NCBI RefSeq assembly: GCF_018219815.1
Contig: NZ_JADMKU010000003.1
Span: forward strand, 186,001 to 250,000
DNA from: Thalassovita aquimarina
Lineage (GTDB): Bacteria; Pseudomonadota; Alphaproteobacteria; Rhodobacterales; Rhodobacteraceae
Direction: 5' to 3'
DNA: 64,000 nucleotides
A program made the translations under genes and the position numbers. Below the pieces are notes generated by a model. The model saw nothing but the letters and a program-made list of their open reading frames with translations, had not been told where the DNA came from and made no database searches. How positions within the stretch are numbered: the stretch's first letter is position 1; every line of letters begins with the position of its first letter. This document shows, in pieces, positions 17,355 through 26,630 of this stretch.

Positions 17355-18935
17355 ATGACCCAGAAGATCGCCGTCATCGTCGGGGCCGGCCCTGCCGGAT
17401 TGACCGCCGCCTACGAACTTGTCACCCGGACCGATATCAAGCCGATCATTTTCGAGGCCGACAGCCAGGTCGGCGGCATTTCCAAGACCGTCAATTACAA
17501 GGGCAACCGGATCGATATCGGCGGCCACCGGTTCTTTTCCAAATCCGACCGGGTGATGGAATGGTGGACGCATATCCTGCCGCTGCAGGCGCTGAAGGAC
17601 GGTGAGGAAGGGCTGACCATCACCTATCACAATCGTCAGCGCGAGGTCGCGGCGGGGCCGGGCCCCGATCCCGACGAGGCGGACGAGGTGATGTTGGTGC
17701 GCAACCGGGTGTCGCGCATCCTGTATGACCGAAAGATGTATGATTACCCGCTGAAGTTCAGCGTGCAGACCTTTGCCAACCTGGGTTTTCTGCGCACGCT
17801 GAAGATCGTGGCAAGCTATGCCAAGGCGCGGCTGCGCCCGATCCGGCCCGAGGTCAACCTGCGCGATTTCATCGTCAACCGATTTGGCGCGGAGCTTTAT
17901 GCCACCTTCTTCCGCGACTACACCGAAAAGGTCTGGGGGGTTCCCTGCGAAGACATTCCCGCCGATTGGGGCGCGCAGCGGATCAAGGGCGTGTCGATCA
18001 CCGGGTTGATCAAGAACATGCTGCGCAAGCTGAAGCCCGCCACCGGGTCGCTGTCGCAGAAGGATACCGAAACCAGCCTGATCGAACGGTTCCTCTATCC
18101 CAAGCACGGGCCGGGGCAGCTGTGGGAAGTGGTGGCGCGCGAAATCGAGGCGCGCGGCGGCGAGATTCATTACCGCAATTTCGTCGGCGGCATTTCCCAT
18201 GACGGCAGCCGGATCACCGGCGCCACCGTGACGGGACCGGAGGGCGAGACGCGCGAGGTGAAGGCCGATTACCTGTTTTCATCGATGCCGGTCACCGAAC
18301 TGATCGGCGGCTGGACCCCGCCGGCGCCGCCGGCGATACGCGAAGTCTCCGAGGGGCTGAGCTACCGTGATTTCATGACCGTCGGCCTGTTGCTGAAGCG
18401 GCTGAAGCTGGGCGGCGGCACCGATGCCGCGACCTTGGCCGAAAAGGTGTCCGACAACTGGATTTACATTCAGGACAACGATGTGAAGGTCGGCCGGTTG
18501 CAGATCTTCAACAACTGGAGCCCGTACCTCGTGGCCGATCCGGATACGATCTGGGTCGGGCTGGAATACTTCGTCAACGAAGGCGATGATTTCTGGACCA
18601 TGGACGAGGACGCCTTGAAGCAATTCGGCGCGGCGGAGCTGGACAAGCTGGGCGTGGCCGATCCGGCCGACGTTCTGGATGCCGTGATTGTGCGCACGAA
18701 AAAGGCCTATCCGGCCTATTTCGGGACCTATGACCGGTTCGAGGAAGTCGAAACCTATACGAGGCAGTTTGAAAACCTGTTCTGCGTCGGCCGCAACGGG
18801 ATGCACCGATACAACAACCAGGACCATTCGATGTTGACCGCGATGATCGCGGTCGACGGTATCGTCGAAGGCCGCGATGTGCGCGACGAACTGTGGGACA
18901 TCAACACCGAAGAAGAATATCACGAAAGCAAGTGA
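17355..18935 (+). CDS. FAD-dependent oxidoreductase, UDP-galactopyranose-mutase-like / amine-oxidase fold
   Basis: A 526-residue flavoprotein. Residues 10-15 form the FAD-binding GAGPAG motif, with an acidic residue at the end of the second strand ([11 protein letters not shown]), then the [15 protein letters not shown] segment and a C-terminal FAD block ([18 protein letters not shown]). These fit the UDP-galactopyranose mutase/protoporphyrinogen-oxidase-like family; the specific reaction is not known. Position between GtrA and a GT-C-like protein suggests it modifies a lipid-linked or nucleotide sugar. It begins nine bases after GtrA. Confidence 0.82.
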   Translation: MTQKIAVIVGAGPAGLTAAYELVTRTDIKPIIFEADSQVGGISKTVNYKGNRIDIGGHRFFSKSDRVMEWWTHILPLQALKDGEEGLTITYHNRQREVAAGPGPDPDEADEVMLVRNRVSRILYDRKMYDYPLKFSVQTFANLGFLRTLKIVASYAKARLRPIRPEVNLRDFIVNRFGAELYATFFRDYTEKVWGVPCEDIPADWGAQRIKGVSITGLIKNMLRKLKPATGSLSQKDTETSLIERFLYPKHGPGQLWEVVAREIEARGGEIHYRNFVGGISHDGSRITGATVTGPEGETREVKADYLFSSMPVTELIGGWTPPAPPAIREVSEGLSYRDFMTVGLLLKRLKLGGGTDAATLAEKVSDNWIYIQDNDVKVGRLQIFNNWSPYLVADPDTIWVGLEYFVNEGDDFWTMDEDALKQFGAAELDKLGVADPADVLDAVIVRTKKAYPAYFGTYDRFEEVETYTRQFENLFCVGRNGMHRYNNQDHSMLTAMIAVDGIVEGRDVRDELWDINTEEEYHESK

Positions 18936-18963
18936 GCCCGGGGTGTGGTGAGCGCAGGAACGG

Positions 18964-20799
18964 ATGGCGGCGATGCAATCTGATGAAAAGATGTTTTTCG
19001 GCCATTGCCGGGGCTACCTCGTGGCCTTCGGCCTGGCCCTGCTGATCTATCTGAAACAGCAATACCTGCGGCTTCTGGGTGTTTGGAACTATCTGGAACT
19101 GCCCGACAACGACGATCAGATGCGGCTGGTGCAGGTTCGGGATTTCCTGAACGGGCAGGGTTGGTACGACATGGTGCAGCATCGTGCGATGCCGCCCGAG
19201 GGGTTGTCGATACATTGGTCGCGGCTGGTCGACATGCCGCTGGCGGGGCTGGAACTGTTGTTTTCGCTGTTCACCAGCGACGACCGGGCGTTGGCACTGA
19301 CGGCCATCGTCTGGCCGGCGATGCTGTTCGTCGTGTTCCTGGCCGTCACGGGGTGGGCGGTGTCGCGGGTCTTCGGCTATGTCGCGGCAAGTTTCGCGGT
19401 GATCGCCGCCTCGGTGACGCCGATGATCGCCAGCAACGTGTTCTCGGTGGGCCGGGTCGATCATAACAACGTGCAACTGATCTGCATGCTGGTGGTGATC
19501 TGTTCGGTGATCGTGCCGGGGCCGCCGGTCCGGCGCGGCATCATCGCGGGTCTGACCGCTGCGCTGTCATTGGCGGTTGGGCTGGAAACGATCGTGGTGC
19601 TGGCCATGGCGGGTATCGTTCTGACCGTGCAGCATGTCCTGGACCGTCCCGGCGCCACCGATCAGTTGATGGGATATGGTATCGCATTGGGCGGTGCGGC
19701 TCCGCTGCTGTTCCTGATCCAGATCGACCCGGCGCTGTGGGCGGTGCCGCGTTGCGATCAGCTGTCGCGGCCCACGCTGGCGATCACCTCGGCGGCGATG
19801 GCCTTTGCGGTGATCACCTATCTCGGCCGCGAATCCGTTCGGTCGGTCCGTGGGCGCCTGATCATGGCCATGGTCATGGGCGCGGCGATACTTGCCGCGC
19901 TCTGGCCGGTGCTGAGCCCCTGCCGGGAAGGGCCGTTTTCGGTACTGCCACCCGAAATCCGGGATCTGATCCTGAGCCGCATCACCGAATCCATGTCGGC
20001 GATACGGATGTTCAACAGGGATCCGGGTCTTGCCACGCAACTGGTGTTGCCGCAGATGCTGCTGGCCGCATTGCTGGCTTGGCAACTGATCCGCAGCCCC
20101 GCCGGGCGCACATCAGCACCGGCGGTGTTGTTGGTTTTCGTGCTGATGGGGCTGTTGGGTTCGTTCTACCAGATTCGCACCGTCATCTGGGGTCTGGCGG
20201 CGATGCCGATGGCCTTTGGGGCTAGCATGCACTGGGCGGTGACCACCGACTGGCAGAGGTTGCGCCGATCGAAACCGGTGGTCCTGCTGATCGTGGCGTT
20301 GCTGGTTCTGTACCCGCATCTCGTCACCAGCAACCCGGTTTTCGGCAAGGCGCTGCAGCTGGCGGGGCAACCGCAGTCGGAGAACCAGAAACTGGGGCGT
20401 GCCGATCAGAACTGTAGTCGCCGCGATAAGCTGGCGGGGCTGAACGACCTGGAACCGGCAAGCATCCTGGCGCCGCTCAACCTTGGCACCAAGATCCTGC
20501 TTTATACCCCGCATTCGATCTTCGCCGCGCCTTATCACCGCGCGCCCGAGGGATACTGGAACGGCACCCTGGCCTTCAGTGGAACGGATATGGACATGGC
20601 GCTGCGGCTGCGGGCGACGCTGGCCGATTACGTGCTGGTCTGCGACGGCGAGGTCTATGGCGACAAGGACAGCATCGGATCGCGGCTTGCGCGCGGAGAA
20701 ACGCCGCCATGGCTTAGCCCCGTCGATACCGGCGACGGGCCGATCCGGTTGCTGCGGGTGAACCGGGCCAAACTGGCCCCTTACGTGCACGGAAACTGA
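18964..20799 (+). CDS. polytopic membrane protein, GT-C glycosyltransferase-like
   Basis: A 611-residue protein with many hydrophobic helices (about ten or more) and a hydrophilic C-terminal domain of about 150 residues. The first extracytoplasmic loop contains LPDNDDQMRLVQVRDF followed by GWYD and SIHWSRLVD, a pattern typical of GT-C enzymes, where acidic residues in loop one are catalytic. I infer transfer of a sugar from a polyprenyl-phosphate donor, fitting GtrA and the flavoprotein upstream. No family name is certain. The gap to the flavoprotein is 28 bases. Confidence 0.7.
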   Translation: MAAMQSDEKMFFGHCRGYLVAFGLALLIYLKQQYLRLLGVWNYLELPDNDDQMRLVQVRDFLNGQGWYDMVQHRAMPPEGLSIHWSRLVDMPLAGLELLFSLFTSDDRALALTAIVWPAMLFVVFLAVTGWAVSRVFGYVAASFAVIAASVTPMIASNVFSVGRVDHNNVQLICMLVVICSVIVPGPPVRRGIIAGLTAALSLAVGLETIVVLAMAGIVLTVQHVLDRPGATDQLMGYGIALGGAAPLLFLIQIDPALWAVPRCDQLSRPTLAITSAAMAFAVITYLGRESVRSVRGRLIMAMVMGAAILAALWPVLSPCREGPFSVLPPEIRDLILSRITESMSAIRMFNRDPGLATQLVLPQMLLAALLAWQLIRSPAGRTSAPAVLLVFVLMGLLGSFYQIRTVIWGLAAMPMAFGASMHWAVTTDWQRLRRSKPVVLLIVALLVLYPHLVTSNPVFGKALQLAGQPQSENQKLGRADQNCSRRDKLAGLNDLEPASILAPLNLGTKILLYTPHSIFAAPYHRAPEGYWNGTLAFSGTDMDMALRLRATLADYVLVCDGEVYGDKDSIGSRLARGETPPWLSPVDTGDGPIRLLRVNRAKLAPYVHGN

Positions 20800-20882
20800 G
20801 GCCAGCCCGCTGCATCGGTCCGATCTGGTCACAGCCGTTCCCATGTGCGAACATCCGGTGCCAGTAAGCAGGGGAACGACAG

Positions 20883-21644
20883 GTGCTGGAAAAGATCAGG
20901 TCGCTTTACGAAGGGGACACCCCCCAGGCGCATCGGTTCCGCTATGCCGTTCTGACCTTTGATTTCATCACCGTCTTTTTCGTTGTCGCGACTTCGTTTT
21001 TCCAGCGGACCGCCATTTTGGAATTTGCCGATGCGGTTTTCGGCATCCTGATCCTGCTGGATTTCATCGTCCGGTTCTTGCTGGAGCGCGAAAAGGCCCG
21101 GATGTGGCTGCGGCTGGCCACCTGGGCAGATATCGCCGCCGTGCTGTCCTTCCTCGCGCCGATCACCGGCGAAGGTTTCGGATTCCTGCGCATTCTGCGC
21201 ACATTGCGATTGCTGCACACCTATCAGCTGCTCACGCGGCTGCGCCAGGACTTCAAATTCTTCCGCGAAAACGAAGACGTGGTGCTGGCGTCGATTAACC
21301 TCGGGGTTTTCCTGTTCGTGATGACCGGGCTTATCTATGCCACCCAGGAAAGCGTGAACCCGCTGATCGGCAATTACGCCGACGCGCTTTATTTCACCGT
21401 CACGACGCTGACCACGACAGGATTCGGCGATATCACCTTGACCGGATCATGGGGGCGGATGTTGTCGGTGGGGGTGATGATATTCGGCGTCACCCTGTTC
21501 CTGCGGCTGCTGCAGGTGCTGTTCCGCCCCTCCAAGGTGCGCCACGAATGCGAGGTCTGCGGCCTGGTGCTGCACGATGCCGACGCGGTGCATTGCAAGC
21601 ATTGCGGCACGGTGCTGCATATCCGTACCGAGGGCGAAATCTGA
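20883..21644 (+). CDS. voltage-gated-type potassium channel with C-terminal zinc ribbon
   Basis: A 253-residue six-helix ion channel starting at GTG 20883. The S4-like helix has regularly spaced arginines (RILRTLRLLHTYQLLTRLR), and the pore has the selectivity filter TTTGFGD. After the last helix, CEVCG and CKHCG about twenty residues apart look like a small zinc ribbon, an unusual C-terminus for a channel. Known for the family: K+ conduction gated by voltage. The zinc ribbon suggests regulation by metal, redox or protein contact (inference). Confidence 0.85.
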   Translation: MLEKIRSLYEGDTPQAHRFRYAVLTFDFITVFFVVATSFFQRTAILEFADAVFGILILLDFIVRFLLEREKARMWLRLATWADIAAVLSFLAPITGEGFGFLRILRTLRLLHTYQLLTRLRQDFKFFRENEDVVLASINLGVFLFVMTGLIYATQESVNPLIGNYADALYFTVTTLTTTGFGDITLTGSWGRMLSVGVMIFGVTLFLRLLQVLFRPSKVRHECEVCGLVLHDADAVHCKHCGTVLHIRTEGEI

Positions 21645-22063
21645 GGGCGCCCCGAGGGGACGGCCTTCACACGGTGTTTTGTCCAATTGTCGGGAACTGC
21701 GATCGAATGGTTTCGCGATCCCCATCCCCTTCAAGCGAATGTCCCGGGAAGTGAACCAAACGCTTTCCAAAATCGGGGCAGGTCCGTTTTCCGGCGCCGC
21801 CGAACTGACCCCGATGCGGCACATGCCCAGGGTTTGGCCGAGACGGGTGCAGGACATGCGTGGAAGGGTTCTGGGTCAATCTGGCCATATCCGGCCTTGA
21901 TTGACACAGAACAAGGTACATTCTTCGCGAAGGGTACAAATTGTGGCTTATTTCGGTTTGTTCCCCGGAAGTCATCGTGATTCGCAGCGAGCGATAAATT
22001 CCGCGGATGAGAAGTGACACGGGCCAAGCCAGCGGAACATGCATTGCCTCTTGGGAGGGCCAA
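21645..22063. other. 419-base gene-free region before the HPF/cold-shock gene
   Basis: No plausible gene: the open frames lack ribosome sites and family features. TTGACA occurs at 21901-21906 about 160 bases upstream of the next gene and could be a -35 element, but no matching -10 at the right distance is clear. GGTACA-type half sequences at 21914-21919 and 21934-21939 flank TTCTTCGCGAA, an inverted repeat. This is the likely control region of the stress island genes. Confidence 0.35.
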
Positions 22064-22639
22064 ATGGATACACCCCTTGAACTGACATTCACCAACATGG
22101 ACGGCACCCCGCAGCTCGAGGCGCTGGTCCACGAAAAAGTGGCGCACCTGGAAAAGTTCGCCGACCATATCAACAGCTGCCACGTCTATGTGAAAGCACC
22201 GCATCAGCGGCACAAGACGGGCAACCTCTATGGCGTGCATATCGAGGTCCGGCTGCCGGGCAACGATTTGTTCGTGAGCAGCGAAAAAGGCGATGAACCG
22301 GCACACGAACATCCCGAAGTCGCGATCCGCGACGCCTTTCACGCGATGGAGCGCGAACTGAAGGAGTGGAAGGACAGGGTGAAGGGCGAGGTGAAGCTGC
22401 ATGAAGGCGCGCTCCAGGGCAAGATCGTCGAAATCCATTACGACGAAGGCTACGGTCAGATCATCGCCACCGATCACCGGCTGATCTATTTTCACCGCAA
22501 TAGCGTCGTGGGCGGGGCCTTCGACGATCTCAAGCCCCGTGACGCGGTGGAGTTGGTGGTGCAGACCGACGAAAGCGACATCGGTCCGCAGGCCAGCACG
22601 GTGCGCCCGATCGGCCCAATGAAATACAACCCCGAGTAA
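22064..22639 (+). CDS. HPF/RaiA domain fused to cold-shock-like domain
   Basis: A 191-residue protein. The first half (about 1-105) is a ribosome-hibernation-factor-like domain (PLELTFTNMDGTPQLEALVHEKVAHLEKF opening). The second half (about 115-190) resembles a cold-shock OB fold (GKIVEIHYDEGYGQIIATDHRLIYFHRNSVV). Start at 22064 has GGAGGGCC upstream. Such fusions are expected to bind stalled ribosomes or rRNA under stress; this is an inference. It differs from the classical long HPF at 6.0-6.6 kb, which has a dimerising tail instead of a cold-shock domain. Confidence 0.82.
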   Translation: MDTPLELTFTNMDGTPQLEALVHEKVAHLEKFADHINSCHVYVKAPHQRHKTGNLYGVHIEVRLPGNDLFVSSEKGDEPAHEHPEVAIRDAFHAMERELKEWKDRVKGEVKLHEGALQGKIVEIHYDEGYGQIIATDHRLIYFHRNSVVGGAFDDLKPRDAVELVVQTDESDIGPQASTVRPIGPMKYNPE

Positions 22640-22753
22640 GGCAGCCAAGTCCGACATGTCCGCAAAGGGCGGCAGTCTGACAGGGCGCGGTGTCAGCACC
22701 GGCCCTGATACTCGGCGAAGCGCCCCGGGCGGATGGCAAGCAAGGAGTACAGG

Positions 22754-23893
22754 GTGTTTTCAAATCGCATCGAGCTGTTTTCGATCCTTGGCTTCAGGGT
22801 CAGTGTTGACCTGAGCTGGATTATTCTTGCGGTTCTGATCACCTGGTCGCTCGCCACGGGTTATTTCCCGCGGATCATCGACGGGGTGAGCCCCGTTGCC
22901 GCGTGGTGGCTGGGCGCGGCCGGGGCGGTTGGGCTTTTCGCGTCGATCATCCTGCATGAATTCGCGCATTCCTGGATCGCGCGGCAGTTCGACATGCCGA
23001 TCCGGGGCATCACGCTCTTCATTTTCGGCGGCGTGGCCGAAATGGAGGACGAACCGCCAAGCGCGCGGGCCGAATTCTTCATGGCGATCGCCGGCCCGCT
23101 CATGAGCTACGCGCTGGCGCTTCTGTTCTACGGGCTGTCCGGGCTTCTGCCCGTTGAAATGCTTGCAGCGTTGCTTACTTATCTGGCGACGATCAACACG
23201 ATGCTCGCTACGTTCAACCTGATCCCGGCCTTTCCGCTGGATGGTGGACGCGTGTTTCGCGCCGCGCTGTGGTGGAAGACAAACGATTACGCCAAGGCGA
23301 CGCGGATCGCGGCATCACTGGGGCGGTTTTTCGGAATGGTCCTGATCATGTCCGGGGTCCTGAGCTTGGTCGCCGGAAATCCCATTGCCGGTATTTGGCA
23401 GGGGCTGATCGGCTTCTTCATCATCGCAGTTGCGAACTCGTCCGAATTTCAGATGACCCTCAAAACCGGGTTCGAAGACAAGACAGTTGGCCAGATCATG
23501 GTGCGCGATCCAGTGTCCATACCGGCAGATACGCCGCTCGAGGATGTGATCGAAGACTACTTCTACCGCAGGCATCACAGAGTATTCCCGGTGGTGCGCG
23601 GCAGTACGCTTCTGGGCTGCATCCGGGTCGAGGACGTCGGGCGGATCGCGCGCGAGGAATGGGCGCAGAAAACAGCCGGAGATGTTCTGCCCACAGCGGG
23701 CAAAATCGGCACAGTCACCCCGGAAACACCGGTGATGGAGGCCTTGAAACGGATGCGGGAGCTGGAAACGAGCCGCCTGATGGTCGCCAAGAACGGTGAG
23801 CTCAGGGGGATGCTGACGCTGCGGGACATCATGTCCTACCTGACGATCCGGCAGGAGTTGAACGCCAGCGGCCGACAGCACCGCAGTGCCTAA
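22754..23893 (+). CDS. site-2 protease family (M50) zinc metalloprotease with CBS domains
   Basis: A polytopic intramembrane protease of 379 residues. The zinc-binding HEFAH motif lies in the third helix (about residue 73), and the second metal-binding motif NLIPAFPLDGGR lies about 90 residues later. After the membrane region come two CBS domains (about 245-300 and 310-365) that may sense adenine nucleotides. I prefer GTG 22754 with AAGGAG six bases upstream; an in-frame ATG at 22733 lacks a good site. Family members cleave membrane-bound regulators, but the substrate is unknown. Confidence 0.88.
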   Translation: MFSNRIELFSILGFRVSVDLSWIILAVLITWSLATGYFPRIIDGVSPVAAWWLGAAGAVGLFASIILHEFAHSWIARQFDMPIRGITLFIFGGVAEMEDEPPSARAEFFMAIAGPLMSYALALLFYGLSGLLPVEMLAALLTYLATINTMLATFNLIPAFPLDGGRVFRAALWWKTNDYAKATRIAASLGRFFGMVLIMSGVLSLVAGNPIAGIWQGLIGFFIIAVANSSEFQMTLKTGFEDKTVGQIMVRDPVSIPADTPLEDVIEDYFYRRHHRVFPVVRGSTLLGCIRVEDVGRIAREEWAQKTAGDVLPTAGKIGTVTPETPVMEALKRMRELETSRLMVAKNGELRGMLTLRDIMSYLTIRQELNASGRQHRSA

Positions 23894-24124
23894 ACTGCCC
23901 GATGATCAAGGGAGAGCATGCGGGGCCCCCGGTGCGAACGAAACGAAGAAGGGCGTTGAAACATTCAGATTGGCCGGCAACCCGGTCGCGCAACCCGGCC
24001 GGAAGAGGCTGGAAAGCCGCGGCGCCCATGTGATTTCGCACGGATGCCCCCTGCCTTGCTTGGGGCGAAGGCGCCCAATCCGCCAAGATCCGTCAGACAG
24101 GCAAGTTCAGACGGGCGCCGCCAG

Positions 24125-24565
24125 TCATGCTGCGGTCACCACCGCTTCGATTTTGTCCACTGACAGATTGGTCAGATCCTTGGCGATTTCGCCCTGAAGA
24201 CGCGCCTTGGTCTTGGCGCCATAAGCGGCCCGCAACTGTCCCAACGAATGCGCGTCGGCGATGATCACGACCGCCTCGTACAGGCCCTTGTCAGCAAAGG
24301 TTTCAAGCTGTTCGGCCAGATGCCGTGCGAAGCGTTCCTTTTCGATCTGGTGCCAGTCGGTTTCGGCCCACACGCTTTTGCCGCCTGGACCCGCGTCATG
24401 CATCCGGCCGGAGCGATCCGAGGAATGTTCATGCGCGGGCGGGTTTTCGATTTCCTCCGAGCCGATGACTCGAAGATCGATGAACTTGCTATCCAGATTG
24501 TTGCGCAAAAGCAGATATTTCTGGCCGTCGGCCACGACGACCCAGGTTCCGTGTTCAAGCTTCAT
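24125..24565 (-). CDS. host attachment family protein
   Basis: A 146-residue soluble protein of the family labelled host attachment protein (related to baeRF/eRF1-like folds): MKLEHGTWVVVADGQKYLLLRN opening, an ETDWHQIEKERFARHLAEQL helix, then VVIIADAHSLGQLRAAYG. The name comes from plant-attachment work and says little about biochemistry; folds of this group resemble release-factor domains. The start at 24565 is fixed by AAAGGAG upstream; the longer frame lacks a site. It follows rtcB on the same strand with 72 bases between. Confidence 0.8.
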   Translation of the reverse strand: MKLEHGTWVVVADGQKYLLLRNNLDSKFIDLRVIGSEEIENPPAHEHSSDRSGRMHDAGPGGKSVWAETDWHQIEKERFARHLAEQLETFADKGLYEAVVIIADAHSLGQLRAAYGAKTKARLQGEIAKDLTNLSVDKIEAVVTAA

Positions 24566-24637
24566 TGCAGGCTCCTTTTCCGTTTTCTCCGGCAGTAACC
24601 ACCGTAATTGTATCACGCTCCGCGGCGGGGCTGACAA

Positions 24638-26068
24638 TCACCCCTTGACGCAGACCAGCGGCGCCAACCGCGCCACCCGGCGGGCCAATCCCGCCCGCTC
24701 GGCGCTTTCCACCACCCGGGTCACGTCCTTGTAGGCCCCGGGGGCCTCCTCGGCGATGCCCCGGCGCGACGGGCTGGTGACGATGATGCCGCGCGCCGCG
24801 AGGTCTTTCCGAATGCCGCTGCCGGTCCATGTCCGGGCGGCCTGGTGGCGGCTCATCGCGCGGCCCGCGCCGTGGCAAGCCGAACTCAAAGCAACCGTTT
24901 CGGACCGGTCATCGCCAGCCAGGACCCAGGATTCGGTGCCCATGCTTCCGCCGATCAAAACCGGCTGCCCCACCTTGCTGAGCGGCGGGGGCAGGTCGCC
25001 CATGCCCGGCCCGAAGGACCGTGTCGCGCCCTTGCGATGCACGAAGAGCCGCCTTTCCTCGCCATCGATCTCGTGCAGCTCTTCCTTGCAGGTGTTGTGC
25101 GACACGTCGTAGAGCAGCGGCGCCTTGCAGCCGGGGAAGAACCGTTCCAGAACGTCGCGCGCCAGATGGGTCAGGATTTGCCGGTTGGCCAAAGCACAAT
25201 TGATCCCCGCCCGCATCACGCCCAGATATCGCTGCCCCAGTTCCGAATCGATCGGCGCGCAGGCCAGTTCGCGGTCGGGCAGGGCGATGCCATAGCCGGG
25301 CGCGGCCAGCGCCATTTCGCGCAGGTATTCGGTGCCGATCTGATGGCCCAGCCCGCGCGATCCGCAATGGATCGTCACCACCGCCTGACCGGGGCTCAGC
25401 CCGTAGGCCAGCGCGGCGGCTTCATCGAAAATATCGGTCACTTCCTGCACTTCGAGATAATGGTTTCCCGATCCCAGCGTGCCCATTTCGTCGCGCTGGC
25501 GCCGCTTGGCCCTTGCCGACACCATATCGGGCGTGGCGCCCGCCATTTGGCCCTGTTCCTCGATCCGCGCCAGGTCCTCGACCGTTCCGTATCCTTCGGC
25601 CACCGCCCAGCGGGCGCCGCCCGACAGCATCGCCGACATCCCCGCGTCGTCGAGATGGATATGTCCTTGGCTGCCGACCCCGGCGGGGATCGAGCGTGAC
25701 ATTTCATGCGCGAAATCCTGTTGCTTGCTGCGGATCTGGGCGGCAGTCAGATCGGTCGCAAGCATCCGCACGCCGCAGGAAATGTCGAAACCCACGCCAC
25801 CCGCCGAAATCACGCCGCCCTGATCGGGATCGAAGGCCGCCACCCCGCCGATGGGAAATCCGTACCCCCAATGGGCATCGGGCATGGCATAGGCGGCGCG
25901 CACGATTCCGGGCAGGCAGGCCACGTTGGTGATCTGCTGGCGGACCTTTTCGTCCATGCCCCTGATCAGATCCTCGTCAGCGATGATCTCCGCCGGCACC
26001 CGCATGTCGCCGGTCTGCGGAATCCGCCATTCGTAGGGGGAAATCCTTTCCAGTGTCGTCGGATCCAA
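24638..26068 (-). CDS. rtcB: RNA ligase RtcB family protein
   Basis: A 476-residue RtcB-type ligase that joins 2',3'-cyclic phosphate (or 3'-phosphate) RNA ends to 5'-hydroxyl ends using GTP and Mn2+. Visible motifs include GVGFDISCGVRM (conserved metal-binding cysteine), the metal-histidine region HCGSRGLGHQIG, DVSHNTCKEE, and the SACHGAGRAMSR block that carries the catalytic histidine guanylated in the family. Archease lies 12 bases upstream on the same strand, a pairing found in many genomes where archease stimulates RtcB turnover. Context therefore points to RNA repair. Confidence 0.9.
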   Translation of the reverse strand: MDPTTLERISPYEWRIPQTGDMRVPAEIIADEDLIRGMDEKVRQQITNVACLPGIVRAAYAMPDAHWGYGFPIGGVAAFDPDQGGVISAGGVGFDISCGVRMLATDLTAAQIRSKQQDFAHEMSRSIPAGVGSQGHIHLDDAGMSAMLSGGARWAVAEGYGTVEDLARIEEQGQMAGATPDMVSARAKRRQRDEMGTLGSGNHYLEVQEVTDIFDEAAALAYGLSPGQAVVTIHCGSRGLGHQIGTEYLREMALAAPGYGIALPDRELACAPIDSELGQRYLGVMRAGINCALANRQILTHLARDVLERFFPGCKAPLLYDVSHNTCKEELHEIDGEERRLFVHRKGATRSFGPGMGDLPPPLSKVGQPVLIGGSMGTESWVLAGDDRSETVALSSACHGAGRAMSRHQAARTWTGSGIRKDLAARGIIVTSPSRRGIAEEAPGAYKDVTRVVESAERAGLARRVARLAPLVCVKG

Positions 26069-26080
26069 AGCGCCCCCCTT

Positions 26081-26515
26081 TCAGACATCCACCACGCATT
26101 GCGCCAGCCACAGCCCGTCGGGCTGCTGTTTCACGCACAGTTCGGTCAGCGTTGCGCCCTTGGGTTCGACCGAGGGTTCGTGTCGCGCACGATCGACCGG
26201 TTCGCCGCGCATTTCGCCTTTCAGCACATCGCCCGAGATGCGGACATGGAATTCGCCGAACAGCATCGATCGCGTCGCCATCGCGTAGGTCACCTCGTTC
26301 AGCCAGTCGAGCAGCAGGATCGACGGATCGGTGGCGCGGCAGCTGACGGTGACGCTTTGTTCGGAACGGATAGACGCCAGCGGCGCGACGACTTCGGTCA
26401 GCGCCCGGGCGGCGTTTTCAAACGCCTCGGCCATGCTGCGCCCGATCCCGCGCACCCCCACATCGCCCTGATGCGGGAAATGGCTCCAGCCCGGTGATCC
26501 GGCGTCATCCGCCAT
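26081..26515 (-). CDS. archease
   Basis: A 144-residue archease. It shows HFPHQGDVGVRGIGRS, SILLLDWLNEVTYAMATRSMLF and GEPVDRARHEPSVEPKGATL, all typical of this small acidic metal-binding chaperone that helps RtcB undergo repeated rounds of guanylylation. Start at 26515 is set by GAGGAGGAC upstream; the longer frame adds eleven residues without a site. It is immediately upstream of rtcB, forming the two-gene repair unit. Confidence 0.88.
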   Translation of the reverse strand: MADDAGSPGWSHFPHQGDVGVRGIGRSMAEAFENAARALTEVVAPLASIRSEQSVTVSCRATDPSILLLDWLNEVTYAMATRSMLFGEFHVRISGDVLKGEMRGEPVDRARHEPSVEPKGATLTELCVKQQPDGLWLAQCVVDV

Positions 26516-26630
26516 ATTGCAGTCCTCCTCGCTGGCTAGCTTTGCCAATTCTGGCGCCGGGCGCCTTGAGATGTGTCAAGGTAAGAGGCCGCCGCCTTGC
26601 CTAAGTTGTGTCGGGAAGGGGGATCGGATC

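Noticed and set aside
23894-24124. possible small gene between the site-2 protease and host-attachment genes
   Set aside because: No ribosome site and no family features in any frame.
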